Source of the DNA: Acanthacorydalis orientalis | Taxonomy: Eukaryota > Arthropoda > Insecta > Megaloptera > Corydalidae | NCBI GenBank assembly: GCA_034766995.1 | Contig: CM068314.1 | Span: 13,350,201 to 13,414,200 of the forward strand | DNA length: 64,000 nucleotides | Direction: 5' to 3' | Part shown: piece after piece, positions 12,537 through 26,168 of the stretch | Layout of the letters: the number at the start of each line of letters is the position of its first letter | Numbering within the stretch: the first letter of the stretch is position 1 | The notes under the pieces: generated by a model | The model's input: the letters and a program-made list of their open reading frames with translations, nothing else | Told to the model about the DNA's origin: nothing | The model's database searches: none | Made by a program: the position numbers and the translations under genes

Positions 12537-13029
12537 TGTGTGTATATATGTGTATGCGTATATATATAGTGTCAATAGATACTTATATTTAACTTGAAAC
12601 GTGCTATTTAAGCACATACTATCTTTATGTATTTATATTACATAAAATATATACCTACTTTGTGTTATATAAATATTGCATCTATGCAATACAGAAGAGA
12701 CAAATAAACAAAATAAATGAAATTCCTTATTGTCGAAAAATTATAACGCACTAAATAATTACATCTAGATGATAATTTACATTTATTATTGTTCAATTTA
12801 CTCTCTTCTCTTCAATTTATAAACGAATTAATAAACAATAATGTCTCACTGGCTTTCATACTACTACTTCTTATGTAAAATAACACCGACGAGATAAATT
12901 CTCTTCGGCAGAAACGGAATATAAATAAATATTTACTAATACATCAAACAAATTAACAACGTTACAATACATTAATTCCTATCTATAAATAGATTTCCTT
13001 TATTCGAATTTATTTTCATTTCAATTTGC

Positions 13030-13325
13030 ATACAAAGCTCGACATTCTTCCTTTTGGGTGTTTCTTACAAAGTTCCTGTATAAATTCACGCTCTAATACT
13101 CTCTGTCTGACTGTCGGCTTCTACAAAAACCCGTGTAAAATTGTGCTTCCCATTAGCATATGTTTCTTGCCACTAAGAAGGTAACAGGGGAGAGATTGTG
13201 CAGGAGAAGTAAGAGTCTAAGGACGTTCGTAAAAGCCTGATGCCCCGATACGTATACAACGAAATGCTATTAAATCCAATGTACACGATATTTCGGCAGA
13301 TTTTATGGAAACAACGCCCTTTTTT
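13030..13325. other. GC-richer island, function unknown
   Basis: Balanced composition (for example CCCGATACGTATACAACGAA), with no open frame on either strand and no repeat seen elsewhere in the window. It is a candidate conserved non-coding element. Confidence 0.3.
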
Positions 13326-13476
13326 CACTATATTATCTTTGAGAATAATGAACTTTTTCTTTATTTAATCTATCTGCGAGTTTTAAGATCGAAATTCAAC
13401 ATACGAAAAGATGGTGATAAAAATAATATATTTTCTAGAGCTTGATTTTATTTTATTAAAATTCATTTAAATAAAA

Positions 13477-13480
<4 letters not shown>

Positions 13481-13516
<36 letters not shown>
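13481..13516. repeat. (TA)n microsatellite
   Basis: 36 bp of AT repeat. Confidence 0.9.
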
Positions 13517-13521
<5 letters not shown>

Positions 13522-14549
13522 TTTATAGAAATTCCTGTGATTTTTCGAACTTAATATTTCTAAATCGCATATTTTAAAAAATAATATTTATAAACGGTGT
13601 TTGACTAAATTTACATCTATTAAACTATTTTCTTTCTTTAGATTATAAATTTTGTATTTTTATTAAATACAAAATTTTAATATATTAGGATAAAAACATT
13701 TAAGATAAATATTTTATAGAAAAATAATAATTTATAGGAAGTAAAAATGTTAATAATTGGAAGTCATATTTAATTAGGATATAATTTGACAATTTATATA
13801 AAATAAAATAAATATCAAAGTATATTTCCTTAAAAAATGATTATTTTTAATCCACGTTAAAAAATTATTTTCAATTAACACATTTTAATTTTACAATTTC
13901 TATTTTTTCATCATTTAATCTTTCAAATTCTAATTTTTTTGACTATTTTATTCTACAAATTCTAATATTTAACAAAATTTCGAAAAGTACTTAATTATTT
14001 AATTAATATATATATATATATATATATTAAGTAGCTATATATATATTATATATATATATATATATTACACAAATACAAGAACATTTCTTAATATATTTCT
14101 TAAGATTTATATTTTTAAAATTTTATTGTGATGAAAAAACACATTTTCACAAATAATCAGTCATATAATACAAAAAAAATACTTTTAAAACTATTTATTA
14201 TATAAGTAATAATTCATTTGTAAGACAATGACATTTTTTTTCCATTTAAATAAATACTTCTCAATACAATAATTCTTTTTTATACTGTCAAATTCATTTT
14301 CTGAATTTGGTTTTTCATATTTGGCATAAAATAAGATTAATAATGAATAATTGAGCAATTCTCATAAAAAAATAATCTATGAAAACATATATACTTTTCT
14401 ATTGTTTAAATATCATAAACTTTATAATATTCTTTTTGTAATATTTGTATTTCAACTTATTTTTAAAAATTTCTAATTATCATATCCTTTGAAACTTTGC
14501 AGTGACAAAAACCTATATTTTTTACAGAATACAATTATGACACTGTAAA

Positions 14550-14850
14550 TGTAAATTCATTTTCAGAAATTAATTCATTACCATTCCATAAATCACAAAA
14601 AAAAATATTCTGATCAAAATGATCAATAATTAAATTATTGTTGATCATTTTTTATTGTTACAATATAGTTAAATATTTTTTTATACCTTGTCCCCCCTTC
14701 AAGACAATGGAATCGCTGTTGAAATTTCCATTAATAAAAAAAATGAAGAAGAATCATTTGTTGACCATTTTTGATCAAAAAATATTCATTGTTTATGGTG
14801 CGGAAAAGGAATTCATTTATGAAAGTATATTTTTGCGTTTAATTGAATTT
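14550..14850. repeat. GATCA foldback repeat (family G), near-complete copy
   Basis: The left arm (ATAAATCACAAAAAAAAATA, then TTCTGATCAAAATGATCAAT) is roughly the inverse of the right arm (GACCATTTTTGATCAAAAAA, then TATTCATTGTTTATGGTGCG). Total length is about 300 bp. Similar arms recur at 20036, 41325, 49785, 53055, 55925 and 63595. Confidence 0.55.
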
Positions 14851-15345
14851 TTAATCAACTTTTAAAATAAACGCTTAGTTGTTTAATATTATAAACATTG
14901 TGAACTACCATAAATAATTCAAAACCAATGTTTCAATAAAAAAGATCTTCAGAAAGGAAAATATTTTTTTAAAAAAACATAAAGATATTTTTTAAAATAA
15001 ATTAACAATGTTACAGTTAAAAAAATATCAAAACTTCAATCAACCAAAATATATAATACTACAACTTATCTAATTTATTCATGTCTCAAAATATAAAAAA
15101 ATTATCAAATTGAATACAAAATATTTCAATGATTCTGATGATTAGATAATTTATATTAATTATACTCTCTCTTCTCAAATTTATTTTTTTATTACACTTG
15201 AATTATTTTGAATATATTACAAAAATTTCAAAAGTTTAGTTAAATAATTTAGTAAAATTAAGAAAATAGTGAATAACAATTTTTTTCTAAAAGGTAATGT
15301 ACTGGTATGGTACGAAATTAATTAATAATTATTGTATAGAATAGC

Positions 15346-15351
<6 letters not shown>

Positions 15352-15407
<56 letters not shown>

Positions 15408-15426
15408 ATGATGATGATGATGATGA

Positions 15427-15469
<43 letters not shown>
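15352..15469. repeat. Compound microsatellite (TA)n-(ATG)n-(TA)n
   Basis: Two TA arrays flank nine to ten ATG/GAT units at 15402-15430. Confidence 0.95.
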
Positions 15470-15471
<2 letters not shown>

Positions 15472-15599
15472 AAGGTGGACATAGGGAAAAGAAAAGAATA
15501 AAAGATTATGATTGTTTTCTTGTCGAATAAAATAAAAATTCCAGTTTTAAATTCGAAAAAAAGAGTAATAAACTTCACTCGAACGTTAACTTTTATTAC

Positions 15600-15905
15600 T
15601 GCAACGGTGAACATTCTTCTACCGTTAAACGGACATCGTTGCATCGAATAACAGCCCGTTACTAAGATGAAAACGAACCGCGCGGTATCCCCTCAAACTC
15701 CGCGTATGTTAGAATGTGTAGAAAATTAGCACAAATGGCTGCAATTAAGCGGCAGCTTCTTGAAGTACGAGGGGGATGAAAATCAACGGAATGAACGTGC
15801 CAACGTATTGGCTGGCAAGAACAAATCACTGCCTGGGGGAAACCGCCAATTACTTACCGATCTCTCTTTAAAAGAGTCATTCGAGTGATACGCGCAGTTG
15901 AAAAG
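15600..15905. other. GC-richer island, function unknown
   Basis: It contains AACCGCGCGGTATCCCC, GGCTGCAATTAAGCGGCAGC and CTGGGGGAAACCGCCAATTA. There is no coding frame. It is not repeated elsewhere in the window, so it is a candidate conserved regulatory element. Confidence 0.3.
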
Positions 15906-16913
15906 TAGCAACGTTTCTTACTTGAATTTTATTGTGAATCAACTGATACAATTTAAACAGTCTGTAGTTCTGTATAAGATAACAATCGTTCGTTCAAGGA
16001 TATACAGTTAGGATTGTTTATGCGACATCGTATTTATTTGAGGGAATAAAAAACTAATTTATACACTTTGAAAGACCTATTTAGAATCAGACCACTCAAG
16101 TAAAATACCTTTTTATTTCTCAAGATAAACAAATGTTTATCGCACACATTGAGATTATAATTTTTATTTATCTATTATATGCTTTTAAGCAGAGATTCTT
16201 CGTCAACAATTTTAATGTGTTGTTTTTAACGTTTGTAATCTAAAAAAATTAACTACATAAACATTATTGCCTTGATTAATATTTTTTTATCCTTTCTTGT
16301 ATTTCAATGAACACATTTTCCATACTATGTATCTACTAGTAGTTAAATATTAATTTTTTCTAATTATAATTCACGGTCGTAAAACAAAGAACGTAATGAA
16401 ATTTTTAATTTTAATTTAAAAAAAGTACTCCCACGACAAGAATGTTTCATTTAAAGAAAACCGATAACGTATTCAAGGCAGTCAACTGTCACGAGCTATT
16501 TAAAAATTTAGTATACGAACGACTGACATAAATGGCGAACGTTGTCATCGACTCTATTTAAAATAATGAAAACGTAATAGCGAGAAATTATCTAAATTGA
16601 GGCTGAAAGAAATAAAAATATATAAACACACAAGCGTTTGTTACTCATTTGCAACGATTAACGCTAGTCGAATTAACGTAACGATTATTTCATTAACCTC
16701 ATTACGTACACGTTACCAAACTGAAAAATTCATTAATGTCAAAATATAAAATCGTTCTACCATTAGCATCAGTAGCGTAAATGGTAACTTTTTTTTATGA
16801 TACAATACTAGGTCACAGCTGACTGCTTCATAAATGAAAATTGAACATTCAAACCAGTCTCATACATTAATGTTTAAACATATATACCTTTACCTCCAAA
16901 CAATCATGCATAA

Positions 16914-16914
16914 T

Positions 16915-16966
<52 letters not shown>
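16914..16966. repeat. Compound microsatellite (CA)n-(TA)n
   Basis: ACACACACACACACA runs into about 39 bp of TA repeat. Confidence 0.9.
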
Positions 16967-16967
<1 letters not shown>

Positions 16968-17276
16968 TTGTCTGTGTATGTATTTAAAAATGACTGAAGA
17001 TTAATAACACAACCTGTTGCTTAAATATATTAATTTACATTCGATTATTCTTTAAACGTTAATATTTATCAAATTAAATAAAATATTTATAAAATAATAT
17101 TAAAAATGCTTCATAAATTTCAAATTTATATATATATATGTAATAAAAAATATATGAACATAAAATATATGTCTTATATATCGAATTGTATTTATTTTCA
17201 TTATATCAAAAATGTGTGCATTAATTTTCTGCATATTTAATTAAAAAACATACACCTTCTACTGTAAGTTATATAC

Positions 17277-17604
17277 GAGTAAAAAATTTTGTATAAAACT
17301 CTACGTCCAGATACAAGTTATAATTGATGTGAAACCGTTTTGTGCAAACTTGATTATTTCCAAATTTTTCACACTCAACAGTAATTTCATTTCTACAAAT
17401 TTTCAATTTTCATCAATTTTTCTACTTCTAATTATATATTTTCAATCAAGAGATTTATATTTCCTCGAATAATCAACGATTTTCCATGGCATATCAGATA
17501 TGTGTGAAATTTCTAATGGCTAATCTGAATTAGCATATTTTTGCTTGTAACTGATAAATTTATTATTTTTATTTTATTTACAATAAAGTAATGTCCAATT
17601 AATT
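17277..17604 (+). repeat. Unclassified dispersed repeat E, copy 1
   Basis: It matches 46655-46970 in inverted orientation over about 320 bp. Shared blocks include GAAACCGTTTTGTGC, GTGTGAAATTTCTAATGGCTA or its near form, and ACAATAAA(G/A)xAATGTCCAATTA. Neither copy has an open frame across it. The element class is unknown. Confidence 0.7.
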
Positions 17605-18238
17605 GAATAATATTTGTTAAAAAAATTTAGTACCCTTTCCTCCTCCCCGACAACAAAAGGTTAAGATGCTTTCGAATTACAGAACTGTATTTCCTTGAAA
17701 ATTAAACCTATTAGAATACAAATTTGTATAAAAAAATAAATGTTTTTTAAGAAATCTCTTATTTAAAAAATGCAATTAAAATTTATTACTTTTGCTACAA
17801 AAAGTAGTCAAAAATTGATTATATAATTGTTAATGAACATTTATCTCATATTATTTTTATATTTTGATTTTGTTTGTATTTAAAAATATTTTTCTCTTCA
17901 TACTACATTAAGGTAACATCAAGGAACTATTCTTTCATCTAGTTTAATTATCTTAAACACTGTTAAACGCGACACTCATTAAACGTTTGAGATAATCGTT
18001 TTGTTAATAAAAGATGACGTACACTGTAAGCTCTAATTCTAACTTCAACCATTTCTTTATTTTAATTATTTTAAAACTATATACAGATCGAAGTTCATTA
18101 AGAGTTCGAAGCAAACGTTTTCTTAATTAAAGATGATATTTGGATTCCAATTAAATATACATCAATGAATTGTTGATCATAATAGATTATCTTGTATTAT
18201 AAAAATATGATTTATAAAGATCATATTCATTTTCATTA

Positions 18239-18241
<3 letters not shown>

Positions 18242-18321
<80 letters not shown>
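18242..18321. repeat. (TA)n microsatellite with two ATTT interruptions
   Basis: About 80 bp in three blocks separated by TTTATA steps. Confidence 0.9.
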
Positions 18322-19282
18322 CATGTATTCATCAACATATTAACAATTATCAAATAATTTAAAAGTAATATAGAAAATAAAAAAAAAAACGAAAATAAAA
18401 AAATGTATCGATGATCAACGTTTTAATCTTTTAAGGTTTATACAAAATAATCTGCTGAGATATTAATAGAATACTTCTTATACTTTTTTAGATAATATCG
18501 TGTAGTAAATAAAAGTTAACTAATCAAACAGATTTTCTTTTCATTTAAAACGAAAAAATTTATTTTAGATATATATTTTTTTTGTATTTTTTAAATAATA
18601 TATTGAGAATCTATCAATAGTTAATTAAAAATAATTTATTGATGCAAATACTTCTTTTAGAAATTATTTTAATAGATAAAAAGAACTAAATAATCAATAA
18701 ATTATTTTTTTATCTTTATTTTTCGCGTATAGAAAGGAAATAAAAGCATTTATGTAGTTAATAAATCAATATTTTTTTATCTATATTTATTACTATACGA
18801 ATGTAAACCTTTAAAATGTAATTTGAATAAATATAAAAAAAAGATTTCTAATATAATAAAACTGTCAAAAATTCGTATTCAAATGATTTATATAAATCTA
18901 TTACATGGAAATTACATTCCTCGATTTTAATCAAAGCAACATGTCCAAAGACATTCTCCGAAACATGTCCTGGTATTCCTATTGAACCGCCACTGATTAC
19001 AACATATATTTTTCTTTGCGTGCTCGTCATTATACGCATTTATGATCATGGACGTTCTATAATAAACGTAGACGCATCACAACAAATAAAGATAAAAACT
19101 GTTTACAGCCCACGATCGTCATTAGTGTATCTTGTTTATTGATCTTTCAAAAACGAACGCGCGCACGTTTGTTTTCCCTAATCGGTTATAAATTACGGTT
19201 GTATTTTTTTTATATGCACGATGATGTGTACGGTTGATATCTGTATAGAAATATAGAATATAAAAATATAACATTAACTTAC

Positions 19283-19397
19283 AGGTTATAATGAACATCC
19301 GCCATGTTGGATCTGTACTCGAGGGCTCGATTATAAGCCCATTCGGCTTCTGTGATACGTCCTTGGCTGCTTAAGATACTACCAAGGTTTCCGTACG
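19283..19397 (-). CDS. TMTC2: TMTC2-like protein, TPR-repeat exon
   Basis: This is a 115-bp internal exon. The acceptor TTGTTACAG ends at 19398 and the perfect donor GTAAGT starts at 19282. It enters at phase 1: the G left by the upstream exon plus CG makes an Ala codon, giving the continuous reading VNPAK-AYGNLGSILSSQGR. It has 37 full codons and leaves CT for the next exon, which should complete a Leu. The peptide contains a TPR helix pair (NLGSILSSQG followed by EAEWAYNRALEYRSN) and begins the next repeat (MADVHYNL). TPRs of this family lie in the ER lumen and hold the acceptor substrate or partners. Phase, splice sites and family continuity with the exon 24 kb upstream agree, so assignment to the same gene is firm. 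The following exon was not recognised below 19283. Confidence 0.92.
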
Positions 19398-20035
19398 CTG
19401 TAACAAAAAGAAAACACGCTATGAATTAATTTGATTACATTAAATATTAACATCTTTTAATGAATGTCTACATACTTTTATAAATTTTAAATAAAATCCA
19501 CGAATAATTTCTTAAATTGAATTAGTATAGCTTGTCGAAACAATATTAGTATTGTTTTCAAATTCGATTACATAAATATTATTAAAAATGAACATTACCG
19601 AAGCGGATATTCTTTAAAATTAAATTTTAATATTTAATAAGGATTAAAAAAATAAAATAGCAACAAAAATATCATCCTTAACTCAATGAAAACACAATTT
19701 ATTGAAAACAGGCGAAAACCAAAATATAATTATAATATAAACCGTCACAGCCGATGTATGTTTGGTGATATTTGTGACGAAATATTAATAAGTGGTTGTC
19801 ATTACATTATTTATGATCATTTGCTGAAATAATATGTATATACAAACAATATTCATATAATATATGAATCACCCATAATACAAACTTCTATTTCGTTGGT
19901 TGGTTGGTTGTTTGAGGTTTAAGGGCGCGTCGACAACCTGTTTCGTTGATCGAGGATAATTAATGCCTACTACCTGTTCCTATACCAATCATCTCTTGTA
20001 ATATGTGTAACCATCACAATACAATTTTGATACTA

Positions 20036-20290
20036 TGGCTTAATTCATTTTCCCAAATTAATTATTCTCTCATCCCACAAACCACAAAAAAATTCTCATG
20101 AAGTGTTCATAAATGATCATTGAAAATTTGATTGTTGTTTATTTGTATTTAAATGGAGATTCCATCATTCTCATAGGATTTAAGTAGAGAAACATCTAAT
20201 AATTATTGAACATTTTTTATGTGAAAAAATATTTGTTTCGTAAGATAAGAGAATTTCATTTGTGAAAACATGTGAGAAGTGTTGACGATT
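20036..20290. repeat. GATCA foldback repeat (family G)
   Basis: The left arm TCATCCCACAAACCACAAAA and right arm TTTTATGTGAAAAAATATTT lie in inverted layout, with ATGTTCAATAATTATTAGAT on the minus strand matching other copies. Confidence 0.5.
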
Positions 20291-20582
20291 TACATCAAGA
20301 TTGATTATGAATATTCACAATGTAATATAAATTAAATTAAATAAAATTCTAGTTAGATAGAAAGCAATTACAGATATTTAATTTATTTTGAGTAATATTA
20401 CTTAATTCAGTACTTAATCAATAAAAAAAATTCTTAAAAAAATAAGCAGGGAAATATTTTTAAGCCGTCGTCTACATGTGAAAACAAATATTGTTCATTA
20501 GTATATTTTTTAAAGATGGCCAAATAATTCTAACAACTGTAAAAGAACTGGTTACAAGTCAATAAATGAAGATATTTTTGGA

Positions 20583-20585
<3 letters not shown>

Positions 20586-20657
<72 letters not shown>
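20586..20657. repeat. (TA)n microsatellite
   Basis: About 72 bp of uninterrupted AT repeat. Confidence 0.95.
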
Positions 20658-20660
<3 letters not shown>

Positions 20661-21987
20661 TTCTAGATAAATGATGCTTGTCTACCATTTATTTGAGAAA
20701 TGATGTCACTTTTGACTTTTTGTCATTACTACAATCGTATTTGTATCTTTTAAATAATTAAAATAATGTATATTGTGGAGAAGTTAACCCTATTGCCAAA
20801 TAATTAGTTTTTTTTTAATTTGCATTTATATTTTCCTTGGTACTTTCAAAAACCGCAAGATGTGTATTTTGTTACTGAAGAAAACTTTACACTTTTCTTA
20901 ACGCTATATTGCAAGGCCACCTGTATCTTGTGAATTATCAAAAATAATACATCTTTCAGGGAATAAACAACAATGAAGATTTTTCAAAATGATATCGAAA
21001 CATATAATTTCGTATTATCCGTCATAATTGACAGTTCTAGACATTTTTCTAGTTAAGGTTCCTAAATGAAAAAGTTTTTACAAAAAGCAAAATAATTGAG
21101 ACAAACACAATGTTAGTATTAGGGTCGAAATATCTAATTTATGATTAAAAACTTCAAAAAGTAATAGAAAATCTCATAGGAAAAAAAATATTACTTTTTA
21201 GTACAGTTAAACGCTTTTTCTATGTACTTTTCTAAACTTATTTTTTTAAATCTAGTGAAATAATCTATTTTTTGTAATTTTTATTGGTTTGGATAATACA
21301 ACAAATAAAAAAATAAGATTAAAATGTTTGGAATACCTGTAGATGTGCTGACTAAAATTTATTTAAAAAAGATTTTTTTTAATGTTTTTGATTAAATCTG
21401 TTTTTCAATTATTATCCATGCAAAAAGAGTTTTTCAAAATATTAGCATATTAAAATATAATATACTGATATTGAATTTATCAAAATAATTTATTTTGTTT
21501 TATTATCGATTTGAATTTTATATTACGCTTGATTACAAAATTTCATTATCCATTAAATACAATCCCTTCATTATTAATCATCAATCCATATCATCATTAT
21601 TTCTCTTTGTAAATGATGACACAACTCTAAAATAATTTAATTTCCCAATTCATTGATCACTGATCCAATGTGACGGCTACTGGACCAGAACCACTACAAC
21701 ATTATATATAAATTATTCATAAGTTACATTATATAAAATAACTTCATCGATGTAATTACGGAGGTAATTTTTCATATTTCATTATCATTTATTCGGTTGT
21801 TTATACACTCTATCCGAACTAAACATTAGTTGATAATCAGTAATATTAAAATTTAATATTGTACGATTAATTGACAAAATGATAGACCGTTCCGAATTGA
21901 AATAGAATTTTTAATTAGATGTAAATTGATTATTTGATATCGAACTAATATGTTTTATAAAATATTTTTGTGTTATTCTATATAAAC

Positions 21988-21989
<2 letters not shown>
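20658..21989. other. AT-rich intronic DNA, nothing recognised
   Basis: No frame above 60 codons and no repeat partner recognised. Confidence 0.55.

Positions 21990-22049
<60 letters not shown>
21990..22049. repeat. (TA)n microsatellite
   Basis: About 60 bp of uninterrupted AT repeat. Confidence 0.95.
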
Positions 22050-22055
<6 letters not shown>

Positions 22056-22189
22056 CTACGATAGTATTTTTTTTATAATAAAGTCAAACTTTACAAACAC
22101 ACATTCTCTTTGATTCCTTTACCATAAATACAATCCATCTTTGAAACTCTAAAACACGCTAATAAATAAATATCTTTCCATTCTGTGGT

Positions 22190-22510
22190 AATGCCGTTTT
22201 AGCAAAAATGCGACATTTTTTTGCAAAAATTCTTGGCCGTTTCATCGAAAGACTGGTCCTACCAACAAACGTGATGGTCAGTAAGGACGTTGATAAAACA
22301 GGATTCAGTACGTTTATGGTATGAGATCCGGGAGATATATACAAGGAAGAGTTTCCGGTGACCGTCGTTTCTAAACACCCTCCGGTCGGAAAAGAAAAAA
22401 AATGTTTTCGGGAGTGGTAAGGTGGGTGAAGTAGGTGCTGTTTTCCATTTCTCTGTGTCCAACCTCGGTACGCACACACGCAGTGAGTCCGATATAAGAG
22501 GGTAGAAATA
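22190..22510. other. GC-richer island inside the intron
   Basis: Two overlapping minus-strand frames of 116 and 150 codons begin in (TA)n translation. The non-repeat part (for example TVTGNSSLYISPGSHTINVL) has no recognisable family. It is composition-rich DNA between two (TA)n tracts. Confidence 0.3.
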
Positions 22511-22551
22511 TGAATTGTGAACCTCCTGGCCATATGTATACGTATACATAT

Positions 22552-22555
<4 letters not shown>

Positions 22556-22602
<47 letters not shown>
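22556..22602. repeat. (TA)n microsatellite
   Basis: About 47 bp of AT repeat after TATACGTATACATATTATG. Confidence 0.9.
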
Positions 22603-22606
<4 letters not shown>

Positions 22607-22907
22607 CACATGGAGATACGTTCAAAATGATTGGCATATAAAAATGAAATGAGTTTATTTCGGATGGGATTTTGCGGTCGAATTTTTATGATATATACGT
22701 TTTTATAACTGTTTCGACGCGCTTATTAACGAGATATTTTATGACGGTATAAATTTTGCATTTTCTATTAGAAATGTGACGTGCGTGATAAAGAATATGT
22801 CTTCTTTTTAGAACGAAGTGCTACGTTACGTGTTATTTTTATTAGCATTTCATGTTATCTTAACAGTCCAAATCACACCTTCATATACCTTAATATGTGC
22901 ATGCATA

Positions 22908-22933
22908 CATATATATATATATATATATACAAT

Positions 22934-22974
<41 letters not shown>
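22908..22974. repeat. Compound microsatellite (TA)n-(CA)n-(TA)n
   Basis: A short TA array, then CAATCACACACACACACA, then a second TA array. Confidence 0.9.
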
Positions 22975-22977
<3 letters not shown>

Positions 22978-23563
22978 ATGATTATATTAGGATAATGAAA
23001 CGATTTTAAGTAATAAATTATATTTTATAACCGTAAAAGAACATATATATTAACTAAAAAGCAAGAAAGCCAAGAAGAAATTATTTATATCTTCTACTTC
23101 TAAAAAAATATTGATTAAAAATACAAAATATATTATTATATCAATATAAATACAACGAACCTCCGATTTAGGATATAATTCATTCCAAATACAACACAGT
23201 ATTGTTGAAAAGTAAAAATTTGAACTCAATATACGAGTAATTATACTATTTCCTTAAATATTCATTGTTCATATTTTAGTATTTTGTTTCTAACATCGAA
23301 GGCTACCATTTTTATCTTTATTTCTAAAAAAAATAGCTTATTTATTTGGAAATATATTAAAACATACATTCTTCATATTATAAATATGGCAATGATTCTA
23401 TAAATAGTAGGTATTTTATGTTTTCTGTTAATATAATTAAAATTTTGTACATTTATTTGTTAAAAAACCTTCTTAAATAAGTTAAATAATCTGTAATGTA
23501 GTTTTATTTTATTTTTTTTATGAATTTATTCCAAATAGAATATCAATGCTAATCAAATTATTT

Positions 23564-23846
23564 GATATACTAATTAATTCATGGCTTTTAAATTGAATCG
23601 ATCATAACTTTGTTCTAAATTTAAATATGTTTTCGGTCTTAGAACTTTAAAGTACCATCTTTAATATTTAAAAATAATATAGATCTTAGCCACGCAGTTA
23701 GTATAACCTCACAAAACAGTACTGATCACGGCAGAGTTCAAAAAGAAGTATTATTTGGGGATATTTTGAGGATTAAAATATATTCCATTTTTCCGTAAAT
23801 AAACAATCATTTTTTTTAAAAAAAGTACCGAATTAATTTGTACACC
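23564..23846 (+). mobile_element. Mariner family B, strongly deleted (283 bp)
   Basis: The left end GATATACTAATTAATTC and right end CCGAATTAATTTGTACACC form the family B terminal repeats, the right one followed by TA. The interior keeps about 190 bp of the 5' part and about 90 bp of the 3' part (GGGGATATTTTGAGGATTAA, then TATTCCATTTTTCCGTAA). It has no coding capacity. Confidence 0.78.
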
Positions 23847-24207
23847 TAATACATGCATTATTTCAAATATTCCAGATTGTGACTTTGTCATTTTTAAAAT
23901 CATAAGCAAATAAACAGAGTTTCTCAATAAGATATTCTGTAAATTTAAATATGGATTCGAAAATATTAAGTAAGCAAGAAAGTGAATATACGTTTATAAT
24001 ATCTAAAATTTTATGCAATAGAAACAAAATATTATTCTTTCCCCTTATACTAAAAACATTTTTTTATTCTTTTTTTCTGAAGGATAACGATTCGTATATT
24101 TTTTACTTAAAAAATACAATTCATTTAAAAAAATACAGGAGATAAATTAATTTAAATTTGATAAAATACAATAAAACTAATACCATATAGGCCATATAAG
24201 ACATTCC

Positions 24208-24320
<113 letters not shown>

Positions 24321-24604
24321 CAATTTTCAAAGAATTTCAATAGAAATTGAAACAATTTTAAAATACATATGTAAGTTTTCAATTTACTGAAATATTTTTC
24401 GAATTTTTATAGCATAAATCAATATGAGTATATATATATATATATACATGTAGTTTCTTATGTAAGTCAATATTTGAAATATTTGAAAGTACTTCTTAGT
24501 ATTTCAAATCATTTGTAGATTGAACGAAAATATGTAGAAAGACATATATTACAGAAAATAGTTGACAATAGTAAAAATATCAAATATCAGTTCAAAAAAA
24601 AGCG

Positions 24605-24935
24605 TTTATAAGAATTCAAAGATGTTATCGTCGAACATAGATATAACATGTGGATAGAGATCAGACAAGAAGTAGAATTGTGCGCGTATATATAGCGTGC
24701 CGATCGCATGAGTGTATCCAGAGAACACGCTAACGAAATGTGGTCGGCTTACAAAGAGAACTACAGAGTCAGAAATAGAAGCGGTGTGGGGACCAGCCCA
24801 CACCCGTCATAAAGGGTTATTAAATTCCTAGCAAATTCCTATAATGCCACATACATTCGACGCTATTTCCTGGCGAAATACTCAACTGCGCGACTCTTGT
24901 TTTCGTTGTATAGAATATACAGTTCGGGTGTTAAG
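24605..24935. other. GC-richer island inside the intron
   Basis: Balanced composition with GCCGATCGCATGAGTGTATC and GTGTGGGGACCAGCCCACAC, a short self-complementary word. No supported frame. Confidence 0.3.
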
Positions 24936-24993
24936 AAAAAAATTAATAGTATACGCTGACACATACATAAATACAAACATACATACACACACG

Positions 24994-25009
24994 TATATAT
25001 ATATATATG

Positions 25010-25049
<40 letters not shown>
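24994..25049. repeat. (TA)n microsatellite with (GTAT) step
   Basis: Two TA blocks joined by GTATGTATAT, preceded by ACACACACG. Confidence 0.9.
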
Positions 25050-25050
<1 letters not shown>

Positions 25051-25361
25051 CATACACACAAACAATTCGAGTCCGTGAACGAAAAACCAATAATAATAAA
25101 AGAGGATTTTATAAAGAATAAACAAATTCTTATATCCGAGGGATAAAAAATCATTTTAATATTTATCCCTAGATTAATTCTACTCTATACTTTTCACAAA
25201 TTCTTCAGATGAAGAAAAATGCATGGAATTTGTATATTTTATAATTTATTTTTTGTTTTAAAATATTTTTGAATTCGTAGTCATATTCGATTTTTAATAA
25301 AAACATATTTTCTTATCAACAATCCCAATATATAAAACGATGAGAAAATGTAGATATATAA

Positions 25362-25365
<4 letters not shown>

Positions 25366-25446
<81 letters not shown>
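25366..25446. repeat. Compound microsatellite (TA)n-(GA)n
   Basis: A pure TA array of about 55 bp turns abruptly into 13 GA units at 25421. Confidence 0.95.
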
Positions 25447-26124
25447 CAAAAAAAGAAAGAGCATCTCTAAGTTCTTTATAAACTTGAAAATTACAAATAA
25501 AGTAGTTTTGTTACAAAAATGTATCTCTATAAATAAAATTTAAAAAATGAAGTACCGTTAATAATTAAACTTATTTTTTTATTATTTTTCTATCATTATT
25601 AAGTTTTACTATTACAAGATTTGCTTTTGTTAAAAAAAAAAACAAATAATTATATTTATGAAAACTATATGACAAAATTTAATCTAATAGAATGCAAAAG
25701 AAAACTTAGTGATTTTTATTAGAATGACATTAATAATTAACGTATTACAACTCTTGTATGAATAAATAATAGCATATCAATTGTATCTATTGCAGATCTT
25801 TATAAATAAATAATGGAAACACAGTTAATTTCACAATACACTCAATTAAATTATCAATACTAAAATGTTATTGTCTATGATGTAGCACAATCAGTTATAA
25901 TTAACCACGTTCGATAGTCAAAGTTTAATGTAACCAATTACAATTAACAATATTTGAATACGATGAATCATTAGTAAACAGAAACACACATATTTAACCA
26001 CATATGAGCATAATTTTCTGAAAATAGCATAACCAAATAAGTTTAGTCATTCTCTTCAAAAAATATTCAATAAATTTCTACATTACACATAGAATATAAA
26101 ATATTTATTAAATATAGATTAAGA

Positions 26125-26164
<40 letters not shown>

Positions 26165-26168
<4 letters not shown>

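Noticed and set aside
18848..19039. 63-codon minus frame just downstream of the TPR exon, considered as the next TMTC exon
   Set aside because: It has no TPR pattern and does not begin by completing a Leu codon followed by Gly, and it lies only about 250 bp from the donor without a convincing acceptor.
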